A stretch of 64,000 nt of DNA from Nocardia brasiliensis NBRC 14402 (GTDB lineage: Bacteria; Actinomycetota; Actinomycetes; Mycobacteriales; Mycobacteriaceae): the NCBI RefSeq assembly GCF_000308475.2, contig NZ_BAFT02000110.1:124001-188000 (forward strand). The letters run 5' to 3'. Position numbers and translations under genes: made by a program. Position 1 is the first letter of the stretch. Each line of letters opens with the position of its first letter. Positions 17,399 through 25,299 of the stretch are shown here, piece after piece. The notes below the pieces were generated by a model. The model was not told the DNA's origin and did no database searches. It was given only the letters and a program-made list of their open reading frames with translations.

Positions 17399-18004
17399 AA
17401 TCCCCCGATACATCACAGCTCGTACTGCAGATTGCGGTGGGTGCGCGCATTGCTCCGACGAACGCGCCGTCGGGCTCGGCTGCACAGTTCTTGTGGAATT
17501 ACTTGTCGCGCGGGCCTTTCCTGGCCGGGTGGCACGCCGCGTGCTCCGTGGCCGGAATGTGATACGCGATAGCCGGGCCGCTCGACGCTGGGCAGCTGGG
17601 CTGGGGTAGGCTGGTGAAAGGTTGAATTACGTTGTGGCAGTGTTGATTTAGCAGTGCCTCCGTTCGTTCTACGATGCCCGGAGATCCTATCAGATGGGAT
17701 GATCCGAGGGCTTCGTATTGTCATGTGACACAACGTATGTCGATATACACGCAGGATTCCCGCGCGTCGCGGATAGTAGATGACAAGCTATTGGTCCAGC
17801 TTTCGAACAATACGAACTAAACTTGTCAGCCCGCGTAACTCGTAGTGGTGCCCACACTTTCGTGGTCAGGCTCGGACCTAACCCCTGTGGTACTGTCGGC
17901 CTTGCCGTCGGACGGCGACCTCCGGTCCGACGGGCGTCCCAGGTGGGGCGCGTTTTTATCGGTCGCCGTGCTCCAATGCGGGAAAGTTTGGGGGGTATTT
18001 CGAC
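17399..18004. promoter_or_regulatory. Divergent region between the two cluster regulators
   Basis: A 606-base AT-richer stretch without a credible gene. It contains a short inverted repeat TGTCA-TG-TGACA at 17719-17730 and a spaced inverted pair TGACAAG (17781-17787) / CTTGTCA (17822-17828), both using the TGAC/GTCA core that also recurs in the main cluster promoter. Promoters for both regulators should lie here, but no clear -35/-10 pair was found. Confidence 0.4.
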
Positions 18005-18787
18005 GTGCAGTCCGGACAACGGAAGTCGACACAGGGTCCGATTACTCACCAGGGTGAGCGAAGTACGGGCGCGATGACGAGGTGGTCTGTTGGGCAACGA
18101 ATCCTGATTGTCGACGGTAACCCGGCATCGCGGGCGGAACTTGCCAAATATATGACCCGGCATGGCTACGAAGTTGCGGAGGCCGATTCCGGTCTGGCGG
18201 CGGTGGACGCGTGCACCGCTTATGACCTGGTTATCGTGAGTCTCGAACTGCCGGATATGGATGGTCTTTATGTATGCCGGAGTGTCGCCGAGTGCGGCGT
18301 ACCGATAATCGTCACCGCGGAACGGAAGTCGGAACTGGATTGCGTGCTCGCATTGCAGGCCGGGGCGGACGACTACATCGCCAAGCCCTATCACTTCCGT
18401 GAACTCGCGGCCCGGGTCGAGGCGCTGATGTGGCGCCGGTCGGCCCGGGTGCGCCGGGCCGAACCCGCGCTCGAGCACGGACCGCTGCGCATCGACGCGC
18501 TGGCCCGCGAGGTCACCGTGTTCGGCCGCCGGATCGCGCTCACCCGCAAGGAGTTCGACCTGCTGGTCCTGCTGGCGGAGAACAGCGGGCGGGTGGTGCC
18601 GCGGGCTGAGATCATGCGCGCGGTGTGGGGTCACAACTGGTCGCGCCGCACCGCCGATACACACGTCAGCAGCCTGCGCGCCAAGCTCGGCGCCAGCGAG
18701 TGGATCATCTCGGTGCGCGGTGTCGGCTTCAAACTCGTCAGTGACGCCTACCCCGCAGCGCACCACCCGATGGTCGATACGGGCTGA
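18005..18787 (+). CDS. Atypical OmpR-family response regulator lacking the phospho-acceptor Asp
   Basis: A 260-aa protein (237 aa if the ATG at 18074 is used; the GTG at 18005 was taken because a GGGGGG tract precedes it). The receiver domain starts RILIVDGNPASRAEL and continues DLVIVSLELPDMDG: the phospho-acceptor position is Ser79 rather than Asp, and the acidic pair is reduced to Asp37-Gly38. The Lys of AKPYHFREL remains. The C-terminal winged helix (TRKEFDLLVLLAENSGRVV, ADTHVSSLRAKLGASEW) looks intact. It therefore cannot use Asp phosphorylation and may respond to a ligand, as JadR1-type regulators do. Read divergently from the other regulator. Confidence 0.88.
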   Translation: MQSGQRKSTQGPITHQGERSTGAMTRWSVGQRILIVDGNPASRAELAKYMTRHGYEVAEADSGLAAVDACTAYDLVIVSLELPDMDGLYVCRSVAECGVPIIVTAERKSELDCVLALQAGADDYIAKPYHFRELAARVEALMWRRSARVRRAEPALEHGPLRIDALAREVTVFGRRIALTRKEFDLLVLLAENSGRVVPRAEIMRAVWGHNWSRRTADTHVSSLRAKLGASEWIISVRGVGFKLVSDAYPAAHHPMVDTG

Positions 18788-18820
18788 CGGCGCGCTGCCT
18801 CGCCGGGTCATCGGGGGTGG

Positions 18821-19504
18821 TTACTTCTGCCCGCGCTTGAAGCTGTCGGTCAGTCGTGGGACGCCCTCGGTGGTGACCACGTCGACCGACGCTTTGACGT
18901 GCCGGTTCTCCATCACCTCGCGCAACAGCGCGTCCGCCAGGTCGGCGCGTGCGGTGTAGCGGCCGGGGATGCCCGACGGGCCGATCGTGTAATCGGTGAC
19001 CCGGTCGGCGTCGAACAGGCCCGAGGCGCGCACGATCGTCCAGTCCAGGCCGCTGTTCTTGACGAGGTCCTCCATGCGGCCCATGTCGAAGTAGGCGGTG
19101 CGGCCCAGGGTGAGCAGGATGGGCAGCAGGACCGTGCGGAACAGGAACGTCTCACCCGGCGCGGCCTTACCCGCGACGCAGACGGAACTGACGCACACCA
19201 GGCGGCGGACACCATGGGTCCGCATGGCGGGCAAGATATTTCCCAGGCCTTCGGAGAATATCGATACCGGCTTCATCGTGTATTTACCGCCGAGAATGGA
19301 GATCACCGCATCCTGGCCGGCCACCGCGTTCTTCACCGATTCGGCGTCGAGTGCGTCCACCTGGACGACTCGCAAATTCGGTGCGGTGAGCGGGAATTCG
19401 CCGGGACGGCGGACCGCGGCGGTCACTTCATACCCCTTGTCGATTGCCTGCTGGATGACCTGTAGTCCGGTCGGCCCGCTGGCACCGAATACAACAAACC
19501 TCAT
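18821..19504 (-). CDS. NAD(P)-binding NmrA/SDR-like oxidoreductase
   Basis: A 227-aa atypical SDR with the FVVFGASGPTGLQVIQQAI Rossmann start, AVISILGGKYTMKP and VRRLVCVSSVCVAG segments, and WTIVRASGLFD near the substrate site; it lacks a canonical YxxxK. This is the NAD(P)H-binding (BlvrB/YwnB-like) group, often of unknown substrate. It lies 26 bases downstream of the TetR gene on the same strand and is probably co-transcribed with it, so it may be under the same self-regulation. Confidence 0.8.
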   Translation of the reverse strand: MRFVVFGASGPTGLQVIQQAIDKGYEVTAAVRRPGEFPLTAPNLRVVQVDALDAESVKNAVAGQDAVISILGGKYTMKPVSIFSEGLGNILPAMRTHGVRRLVCVSSVCVAGKAAPGETFLFRTVLLPILLTLGRTAYFDMGRMEDLVKNSGLDWTIVRASGLFDADRVTDYTIGPSGIPGRYTARADLADALLREVMENRHVKASVDVVTTEGVPRLTDSFKRGQK

Positions 19505-19530
19505 CTTGCTTCTCCCACCGGCTGATACAG

Positions 19531-20175
19531 CTAATTGTCAGTTTTCTCGGTCGCGCCAAGCGGGCGCGCGCCCGCATATCCCGTGAGCAATGGGATGACC
19601 AGGGAATCGATCACCCGCTCGAAATATGCGCCCTCCATTGGTTCTTCCTTGTCGAGCAGGCGATAGAAGATCATCGCGGGCACGACATCGGCGATGAGTT
19701 CGGTATCGGCTCCCGCCGCGATCTCACCGCGTTCACACGCCCGATGCACGATGGCGGCATAGGCCGCCCGGCGCGGTTGCGAGATGACGCGTTCGACGGT
19801 TTCGCGCAGTTGCTGATCGCGTTTGATCGCCGATGCGATCGCGGACAGGATCGAATCCCGTTGACTGCTCGGGTCGAGATACATGGCGCCCACGGCGATC
19901 AGATCCGAACGCAGGCTGCCGGTGTCGGGCAGCGGCTCGTCCCAGCTCAGCGCCTGGATCGCGTCGCGGACCAGTTCCGACTTGTCCTTCCAGCGTCGAT
20001 ACACGGTGGCCCGGCCCGCGCCGGCCCGGGCCGCGACGGCGTCCATGGTCAGCCGGTCGTAGCCGACCTCGGGCAAGATCTCGCTGACGGCGGCCAGCAG
20101 CGCGCGATCGCGATCCGGATCCCGGGGCCTACCACCGGGTTTCGCCTTGGGTTCGCCGCTCTGTTGTGTCGACAC
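19531..20175 (-). CDS. TetR-family transcriptional regulator
   Basis: A 214-aa TetR protein, GTG start. The N-terminal helix-turn-helix is RDRALLAAVSEILPEVGYDRLTMDAVAARAGAGRATVYRRWKDKSELV (residues about 22-70), followed by a ligand-binding C-terminal domain with the family's PVVPAMIFYRLL-like helix near residue 165-175. It is divergent from the FAD oxidase gene and separated from it by 110 bases that contain a clear palindromic operator. Probably represses itself, the SDR gene and the oxidase. Confidence 0.92.
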   Translation of the reverse strand: MSTQQSGEPKAKPGGRPRDPDRDRALLAAVSEILPEVGYDRLTMDAVAARAGAGRATVYRRWKDKSELVRDAIQALSWDEPLPDTGSLRSDLIAVGAMYLDPSSQRDSILSAIASAIKRDQQLRETVERVISQPRRAAYAAIVHRACERGEIAAGADTELIADVVPAMIFYRLLDKEEPMEGAYFERVIDSLVIPLLTGYAGARPLGATEKTDN

Positions 20176-20198
20176 ACCGACAGCGTAGCGGTGCGGGA

Positions 20199-20263
20199 GT
20201 TACGAAACAAGCGTGTTCTGTATCGCATCTCCAATTATGAAACGAGTGCGTATCGTTTCGTAA
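20199..20263. promoter_or_regulatory. Probable TetR operator with extra half-site
   Basis: Positions 20235-20263 form a near-perfect palindrome, TTAtGAAACGA and TCGTTTCgTAA around a 7-base spacer. A further half-site GTTACGAAAC lies at 20199-20208. The elements sit between the divergent TetR and FAD-oxidase genes, where autoregulatory TetR operators are normally found. Confidence 0.75.
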
Positions 20264-20285
20264 TGAACCTCGTGGAAGGAATGGA

Positions 20286-21734
20286 ATGAGTGCAGGTCAG
20301 GACGGTAAGGGTGGGTCGTTCGAGCTGAGCCGCCGCCGCTTGCTGGTGGTCGGCAGCGGGCTCGCGGTGGCGGCGTGCACGACCGACGGGTCCGGTACGG
20401 AGGCTGCCCCCGGTGATGATTCGAAGCTGCGATCCGCCGTGCGCGGGCGGGTGCTGCTGCCCGGCGACGAGGGGTTCGACCTCGCTCGTAAGCCGTGGAA
20501 TCTGACGGTCGACCAGTCGGTGCGCGCCGTCGTCGAACTCGCCGACGCCGAGGATGCCACCGCGCTGGTGCGGTATGCCAAAGATGCTGGCAGTACTTTG
20601 GCAGTCCAGCCGAACGGGCACAATCCCTCGCCGGCGGTGAACGGAACGATTCTGGTACGCACCAAGCGGCTGAACGAGATCCGCGTCGATCCGGTCGCGC
20701 GCACCGCCCGGGTCGGCGCCGGCGTCTCCTGGGGACAGGTGCAGGAGATCGCGAGCTCGCACGGATTGACCGGGGTGGCGGGCAGCGCGCCGGGCGTCGG
20801 TATCACCGGGTACACCCTCGGCGGTGGATTGAGCTGGTTCGCACGCAAATTCGGCTGGGCCGCCGACAGCGTCACCGCGTTCGAGATCATCGACGCAGAC
20901 GGACGCACCCGGCGGGTGACGGCCGCGACGGAGCCGGATCTGTTCTGGGCTCTGCGCGGTGGTGGCGGCGACTACGCGCTGGTCACCACGATCGAGTTCG
21001 GGTTGCACCCGGCCCCCGCCCTGTACGGCGGCAAGGTGCTGTGGTCCGCCGACCGGGCGCCGCAGGTGATGGCCGCCTTCCGCGAGGTGACGGCGACGGC
21101 TCCGGACGAGCTGACGCTCTGGTGGAGTCTGCTCCAATTCGACGGCGCCCCACCGATGGTCGGCCTCGACGTCACCTATCTCGGTGACGAGGCGGCCGGG
21201 CAGGCGCTGCTGCGTCCGTTCGACGGTATCGACGGCAAGATGCGCGATACCCGCAGAGTGCTGCCGATCGCCGAATTGGGCACCATCACCGGTGAACCCG
21301 CCGAGCCCAGTCCGATCCGCTCGCAGATCGAACTGCTGAACGGGCTCACCGACGCGGACGTCGCGGGCCTGCTGGGCAAGCCGATGGCGCCGGTCGCCGC
21401 GGTGCAGGTACGCCACCTCGGCGGTCGCCTCGCCCGCGCGTCCGACACTCCGGCCGGCGCCGTCGCCGCCCCGTACTACATCGGCCTGATCGCACCCGAG
21501 GTCACGCCGGATATGGCCGCCGCCAACGAGACTCGGATGGCGGACTACCTCACCGCCCTCGGTTCGTCGCGCAGCCGTCGGACGCCGCTGACCCTGCTGG
21601 GTCCCGGTCAGACCGCCGCGGACGCCTTCACTCCCGACACGCTGGCCCGGCTGCGCGATATCAAGCGCAGCACGGACCCGCACGGTGTGTTCCGCAGCAA
21701 CTTCCCGGTCCTCGACCCGAAGTCCGGCCGCTGA
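20286..21734 (+). CDS. Exported FAD-linked (BBE/PCMH-type) oxidoreductase, Tat lipoprotein
   Basis: A 482-aa protein. Residues about 14-36 are a twin-arginine signal (LSRRRLLVVGSGLAVAAC) with Cys36 as a lipobox cysteine. The FAD-binding PCMH domain follows (QPNGHNPSPAVNGTILV, ARVGAGVSWGQVQEIA, VGITGYTLGGGLSWFARKFG), then a substrate domain ending with TDPHGVFRSNFPV. The usual FAD-linking His of BBE enzymes is matched by the His in PNGHNP, so covalent flavin is possible. ATG 20286 is preceded by GGAAGGA. Divergent from TetR, hence probably induced by the ligand of that regulator. Substrate unknown. Confidence 0.88.
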   Translation: MSAGQDGKGGSFELSRRRLLVVGSGLAVAACTTDGSGTEAAPGDDSKLRSAVRGRVLLPGDEGFDLARKPWNLTVDQSVRAVVELADAEDATALVRYAKDAGSTLAVQPNGHNPSPAVNGTILVRTKRLNEIRVDPVARTARVGAGVSWGQVQEIASSHGLTGVAGSAPGVGITGYTLGGGLSWFARKFGWAADSVTAFEIIDADGRTRRVTAATEPDLFWALRGGGGDYALVTTIEFGLHPAPALYGGKVLWSADRAPQVMAAFREVTATAPDELTLWWSLLQFDGAPPMVGLDVTYLGDEAAGQALLRPFDGIDGKMRDTRRVLPIAELGTITGEPAEPSPIRSQIELLNGLTDADVAGLLGKPMAPVAAVQVRHLGGRLARASDTPAGAVAAPYYIGLIAPEVTPDMAAANETRMADYLTALGSSRSRRTPLTLLGPGQTAADAFTPDTLARLRDIKRSTDPHGVFRSNFPVLDPKSGR

Positions 21735-21782
21735 ATCACCGACGGCATTTCCGTCCCGGTGGGGCGGCGCGCCGGGGCGGCC

Positions 21783-21804
21783 CCGGACCGGTGTGCCGGT
21801 CCGG
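21783..21804. terminator. GC-rich hairpin after the FAD oxidase
   Basis: Nine-base perfect arms CCGGACCGG / CCGGTCCGG around a TGTG loop, within a longer GC stem (outer GGGGCGGCGCG with CGCGCCGCC). No T-tract; in high-GC actinomycetes such hairpins commonly end transcription. It lies 48 bases after the oxidase stop. Confidence 0.6.
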
Positions 21805-21917
21805 CCTGCCCCGCGCCGCCGAACCGCCGTTTCCCGGGAATTCCCGGCGGGCACAGCACCATCACGGAGAATGGGGCAGATCGATGATCAGCGCCTGATC
21901 CGATGGGAGCCACCGCC

Positions 21918-24900
21918 ATGCACGACGACCGTCGATTGATCGAAGATCGCCTCGGGCGAGTACTCGGCGAACGGATCACACCCGCGATCTACGGCGAATC
22001 GGTGCCGATGCAGGTGTCCATCTGGGTCGCACCGGACGAGCCGGTACCGGTGGCCGAGGGGCTGGCCGCGCCGCGGACGCCCACCGCGCCGGGCGCGGCC
22101 TGGGGTGCGCCGTGGGGCACCAGCTGGCTCACTGTCGAGGGCACCGTGCCGGCGGCGTGGGCGGGTAAGACCGTCGAGGCGATCATCGACCTCGGCTTCG
22201 ACCGGAACATGCCCGGCTTCCAGTGCGAGGGCCTGGTCTATCTGCCCGACGGGTCGCCGGTGAAGGGGCTGCAGCCGCGCAACCAGTGGGTGCGGGTGGG
22301 GTCTCCCGCGGTGGGCGGCGAGCACGTGCTGCTGCATGTCGAAGCGGCGTCGAACCCGATCATCCCGTTCTTCGCGCCGACGCCGCTGGGCGACAAGTCG
22401 ACCGCGGGCACCGAGCCGCAATACCGGCTCGGCCGAATGGATCTCGCGGTCTTCCACGACGACGTCTGGCACCTGGTGCAGGACCTCGAGGTGCTCGGCG
22501 AACTGATGCACGAGATGCCCGAGGATCCCGCCCGCCGCTACGACATCGTGCGCGCGATCGAGCGCGCGCTGGACGCCATCGATCTGCAGGACGTGCCCGC
22601 CACCGCGGCCGCGGCGCGCGCCTGCCTGGCCGAGGCGCTGGCGCAGCCCGCGATTGCGTCGGCCCATCGAATCTCGGCGGTGGGGCACGCGCATATCGAC
22701 TCGGCGTGGCTCTGGCCGCTGCGCGAGACCGTCCGCAAGGTGGCTCGCACCACCGCGAACATGACGGCGCTGCTGGCCGAGGACCCCGAGTTCGTCTACA
22801 CCATGTCGCAGGCGGCGCAGTACGACTTCGTCAAACAGCAACGCCCCGAGGTCTATGCGAAAGTCAAAGCGGCCGTGGCCGAAGGGCGGTTCGTGCCCGC
22901 GGGCGGGATGTGGGTCGAGGCGGATACCAACATGCCGGGCTCCGAGGCGATGGCGCGCCAGTTCGTGCACGGAAAACGGTTCTTCCTGGCGGAGTTCGGG
23001 ATCGAGAACGAAGAGGCGTGGTTGCCGGACACCTTCGGTTTCGCGGCCGGGCTGCCGCAGATCATCAGGGCGGCCGGATCGAAATGGCTGCTGACGCAGA
23101 AGATTTCGTGGAGTCAGATCAACAAGTTCCCGCATCACACCTTCCTGTGGGAAGGCATCGACGGCACCCGTATCTTCACCCACTTCCCGCCCGTCGACAC
23201 CTACAACTGCTCCATGGCCGGGCGCGAGATCGCGCACGCCGCAAGGAATTTCAAGGACAAGGGCCGGGCGTCGATGTCGCTCGCGCCGACCGGCTGGGGT
23301 GACGGCGGCGGCGGGACGACGCGCGAGATGATCGCCAAGGCGGCCCGGATGAAGGATCTGGAAGGTTCGCCGAAGGTGGTCTGGGACAAGCCCGCCGACT
23401 TCTTCGCGCGGGCCGAGGCGGAGTACCGGAATCCGCCGGTGTGGGTGGGGGAGCTGTACCTCGAGCTGCACCGTGCCACCCTCACCAGTCAGGCGAAGAC
23501 CAAGCAGGGCAACCGGCGCAACGAACATCTGCTGCGCGAGGCCGAGCTGTGGGCCGCGACGGCGACGGTGCGCAAGCGCGCCGAGTATCCGTACGACGCG
23601 CTGGACCGGCTCTGGAAGACGGTGCTGCTGCACCAGTTCCACGACATACTGCCCGGCTCGTCGATCGCCTGGGTGCATCGGGAGGCGGAGCGCACGCACG
23701 CGGCGGTGACCGCGGAGCTGACCGCGCTCATCGATCAAGCGCACCGGCAGCTCGGCGGCGATCAGGCGGGACCGAATGTCTTCAACCCCGCCCCGCACGC
23801 CTGGCGCGCGGTGCCCGCCGGTGGCGCCGGACCGCAACAGCCGGAGGCGCCGTGCACGGTGGTCGAGCGGGCCGGCGGCGGGTTCGTGCTCGACAACGCC
23901 CTGCTGCGGGTGGAGATCGACGCGCGCGGTCTCGTGGTGTCGGTGTTCGACCTCGTCCAGCAGCGCGAGACGCTGCCGCCGCAAAGTCCCGCGAACCTGC
24001 TGCAGCTGCATCCGGATCTGCCCAACTCGTGGGACGCCTGGGATGTCGATCTGTTCTACCGGAACCGGGTCACCGATCTCACCGACGCGGATTTCGTGGT
24101 GGCGCAGACGGATTCGCCGATCGATGCGGTGGTGCGGGTGGGCCGCTCGTTCGGTTCGTCCAAGATCGAGCAGGCGCTCACGCTGCGCGCGGGCGCGCGC
24201 AGTCTCGATATCGACACCCGCGTCGACTGGTACGAGACCGAGAAGTTCCTCAAACTGGCCTTTCCCCTGGACATCCACGCCGACCGCTACGCGTCCGAGA
24301 CCCAGTTCGGGCATCTGTACCGGCCCACGCACACGAATACCAGTTGGGAATACGCGAAGTTCGAAGCCTGCAATCATCGTTTCGTGCACTTCGCCGAACC
24401 CGGTTGGGGTGTCGGGCTGGTCAACGATTCCACCTACGGCCACGACGTCACCCGGACGGTCCGGCCCGACGGCGGAACGACCACAACGGTGCGGGCCTCG
24501 CTGTTGCGCGCACCGCGGTTCCCCGATCCGGAGACCGATCACGGCACGCACGACTTCCGGCACGCCCTGTTGCCGGGCGCCTCGATCGGGGACGCGGTCG
24601 CCGCGGGCTATCGGATCAACCTCGCCCGGCCGACCGCCGGCGTCGCCGACCCGGTCGCGCCCCTGTTCACCGTCGACAACGACGCGGTCGTGACCAGCGC
24701 GGTCAAACTCGCCGACGACGGCAGCGGCGATGTCGTCCTTCGCCTCTACGAAGCGCACGGCGGTCGTGCCACCGCACTGGTCACCCCGGATTTCGACACC
24801 ACGGGTCAGCAGGTGTGCGATCTGCTGGAACGACCGCTGTCCGGCGAAGTCCCGGTGCGCGCGGAAGCCGGCGGAGTTCGCGTGCGGCTGCGGCCTTTCC

Positions 24901-24938
24901 AGCTCGTCACGCTTCGTTTCCCACGCCCCGCGGCGTAG
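21918..24938 (+). CDS. GH38-family alpha-mannosidase
   Basis: A roughly 1006-aa glycoside hydrolase. The GH38 catalytic domain shows VGHAHIDSAWLWPLRETVRK, the nucleophile segment WVEADTNMPGSEAM (catalytic Asp), WLPDTFGFAAGLPQI and HQFHDILPGSSI, in the usual order; the C-terminal half is the mannosidase beta-domain region ending RLRPFQLVTLRF. No signal peptide, so it should be cytosolic. It would release alpha-linked mannose from glycans or mannosylated lipids. ATG 21918 is preferred to an in-frame ATG at 21903 because GGGAG lies nine bases before it. Monocistronic, bracketed by hairpins. Confidence 0.93.
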   Translation: MHDDRRLIEDRLGRVLGERITPAIYGESVPMQVSIWVAPDEPVPVAEGLAAPRTPTAPGAAWGAPWGTSWLTVEGTVPAAWAGKTVEAIIDLGFDRNMPGFQCEGLVYLPDGSPVKGLQPRNQWVRVGSPAVGGEHVLLHVEAASNPIIPFFAPTPLGDKSTAGTEPQYRLGRMDLAVFHDDVWHLVQDLEVLGELMHEMPEDPARRYDIVRAIERALDAIDLQDVPATAAAARACLAEALAQPAIASAHRISAVGHAHIDSAWLWPLRETVRKVARTTANMTALLAEDPEFVYTMSQAAQYDFVKQQRPEVYAKVKAAVAEGRFVPAGGMWVEADTNMPGSEAMARQFVHGKRFFLAEFGIENEEAWLPDTFGFAAGLPQIIRAAGSKWLLTQKISWSQINKFPHHTFLWEGIDGTRIFTHFPPVDTYNCSMAGREIAHAARNFKDKGRASMSLAPTGWGDGGGGTTREMIAKAARMKDLEGSPKVVWDKPADFFARAEAEYRNPPVWVGELYLELHRATLTSQAKTKQGNRRNEHLLREAELWAATATVRKRAEYPYDALDRLWKTVLLHQFHDILPGSSIAWVHREAERTHAAVTAELTALIDQAHRQLGGDQAGPNVFNPAPHAWRAVPAGGAGPQQPEAPCTVVERAGGGFVLDNALLRVEIDARGLVVSVFDLVQQRETLPPQSPANLLQLHPDLPNSWDAWDVDLFYRNRVTDLTDADFVVAQTDSPIDAVVRVGRSFGSSKIEQALTLRAGARSLDIDTRVDWYETEKFLKLAFPLDIHADRYASETQFGHLYRPTHTNTSWEYAKFEACNHRFVHFAEPGWGVGLVNDSTYGHDVTRTVRPDGGTTTTVRASLLRAPRFPDPETDHGTHDFRHALLPGASIGDAVAAGYRINLARPTAGVADPVAPLFTVDNDAVVTSAVKLADDGSGDVVLRLYEAHGGRATALVTPDFDTTGQQVCDLLERPLSGEVPVRAEAGGVRVRLRPFQLVTLRFPRPAA

Positions 24939-24959
24939 GCCGCGGGCAGGCTCCGGGGT

Positions 24960-24991
24960 GGCCCCGCGCCGGGGTGTAGCGGCGCGGGGCC
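24960..24991. terminator. Terminator hairpin after alpha-mannosidase
   Basis: Eleven-base perfect arms GGCCCCGCGCC / GGCGCGGGGCC around a 10-base loop, 21 bases after the mannosidase stop. GC-type terminator without U-tail. Confidence 0.7.
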
Positions 24992-25089
24992 ATCGTGGCT
25001 GCCGGTACACGCTCCGGCACTGTCTACGGTAACCCCAAATTATTTATCAGGGAAGCCGAACTCGCCGAGTGGCGGCGAAACCCGAGGTG

Positions 25090-25270
25090 AAGGTGTGGTT
25101 TCGAAGCCGGGGCCTTGTAACGTTCTGATCGGCGTAGGGAACACCGGTGCGAATCCGGGGCTGTCCCGCAACTGTCACCGAGGAGTAAACCGCCAGTTCA
25201 TGGCCACGACCTGCCCAGGTTGGAAGGCCGGCGGTGCGCGTCGAATCGGGAGCCAGGATACCTGCGCCGC
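25090..25270 (+). promoter_or_regulatory. Cobalamin (AdoCbl) riboswitch
   Basis: The leader contains the conserved cobalamin-element core in order: GGGAACACCGGTGCGAATCC (25138-25157), the GGGCTGTCCCGCAACTGT stretch ending about 25175, and the 3' B12-box-like AGCCAGGATACCTGC at 25251-25265. It ends about 30 bases before the solute-binding-protein ATG, so ligand binding could mask the ribosome binding site. Outer boundaries of the structure are approximate. It implies repression of the downstream ABC transporter when cobalamin is plentiful. Confidence 0.93.
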
Positions 25271-25299
25271 GGTAAGGGACGAACACCACGAGGATGGCG

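Noticed and set aside
21888..25010. 1040-codon frame on the - strand
   Set aside because: Antisense shadow of the GH38 mannosidase, composed of low-complexity Arg/Gly/His-rich sequence.
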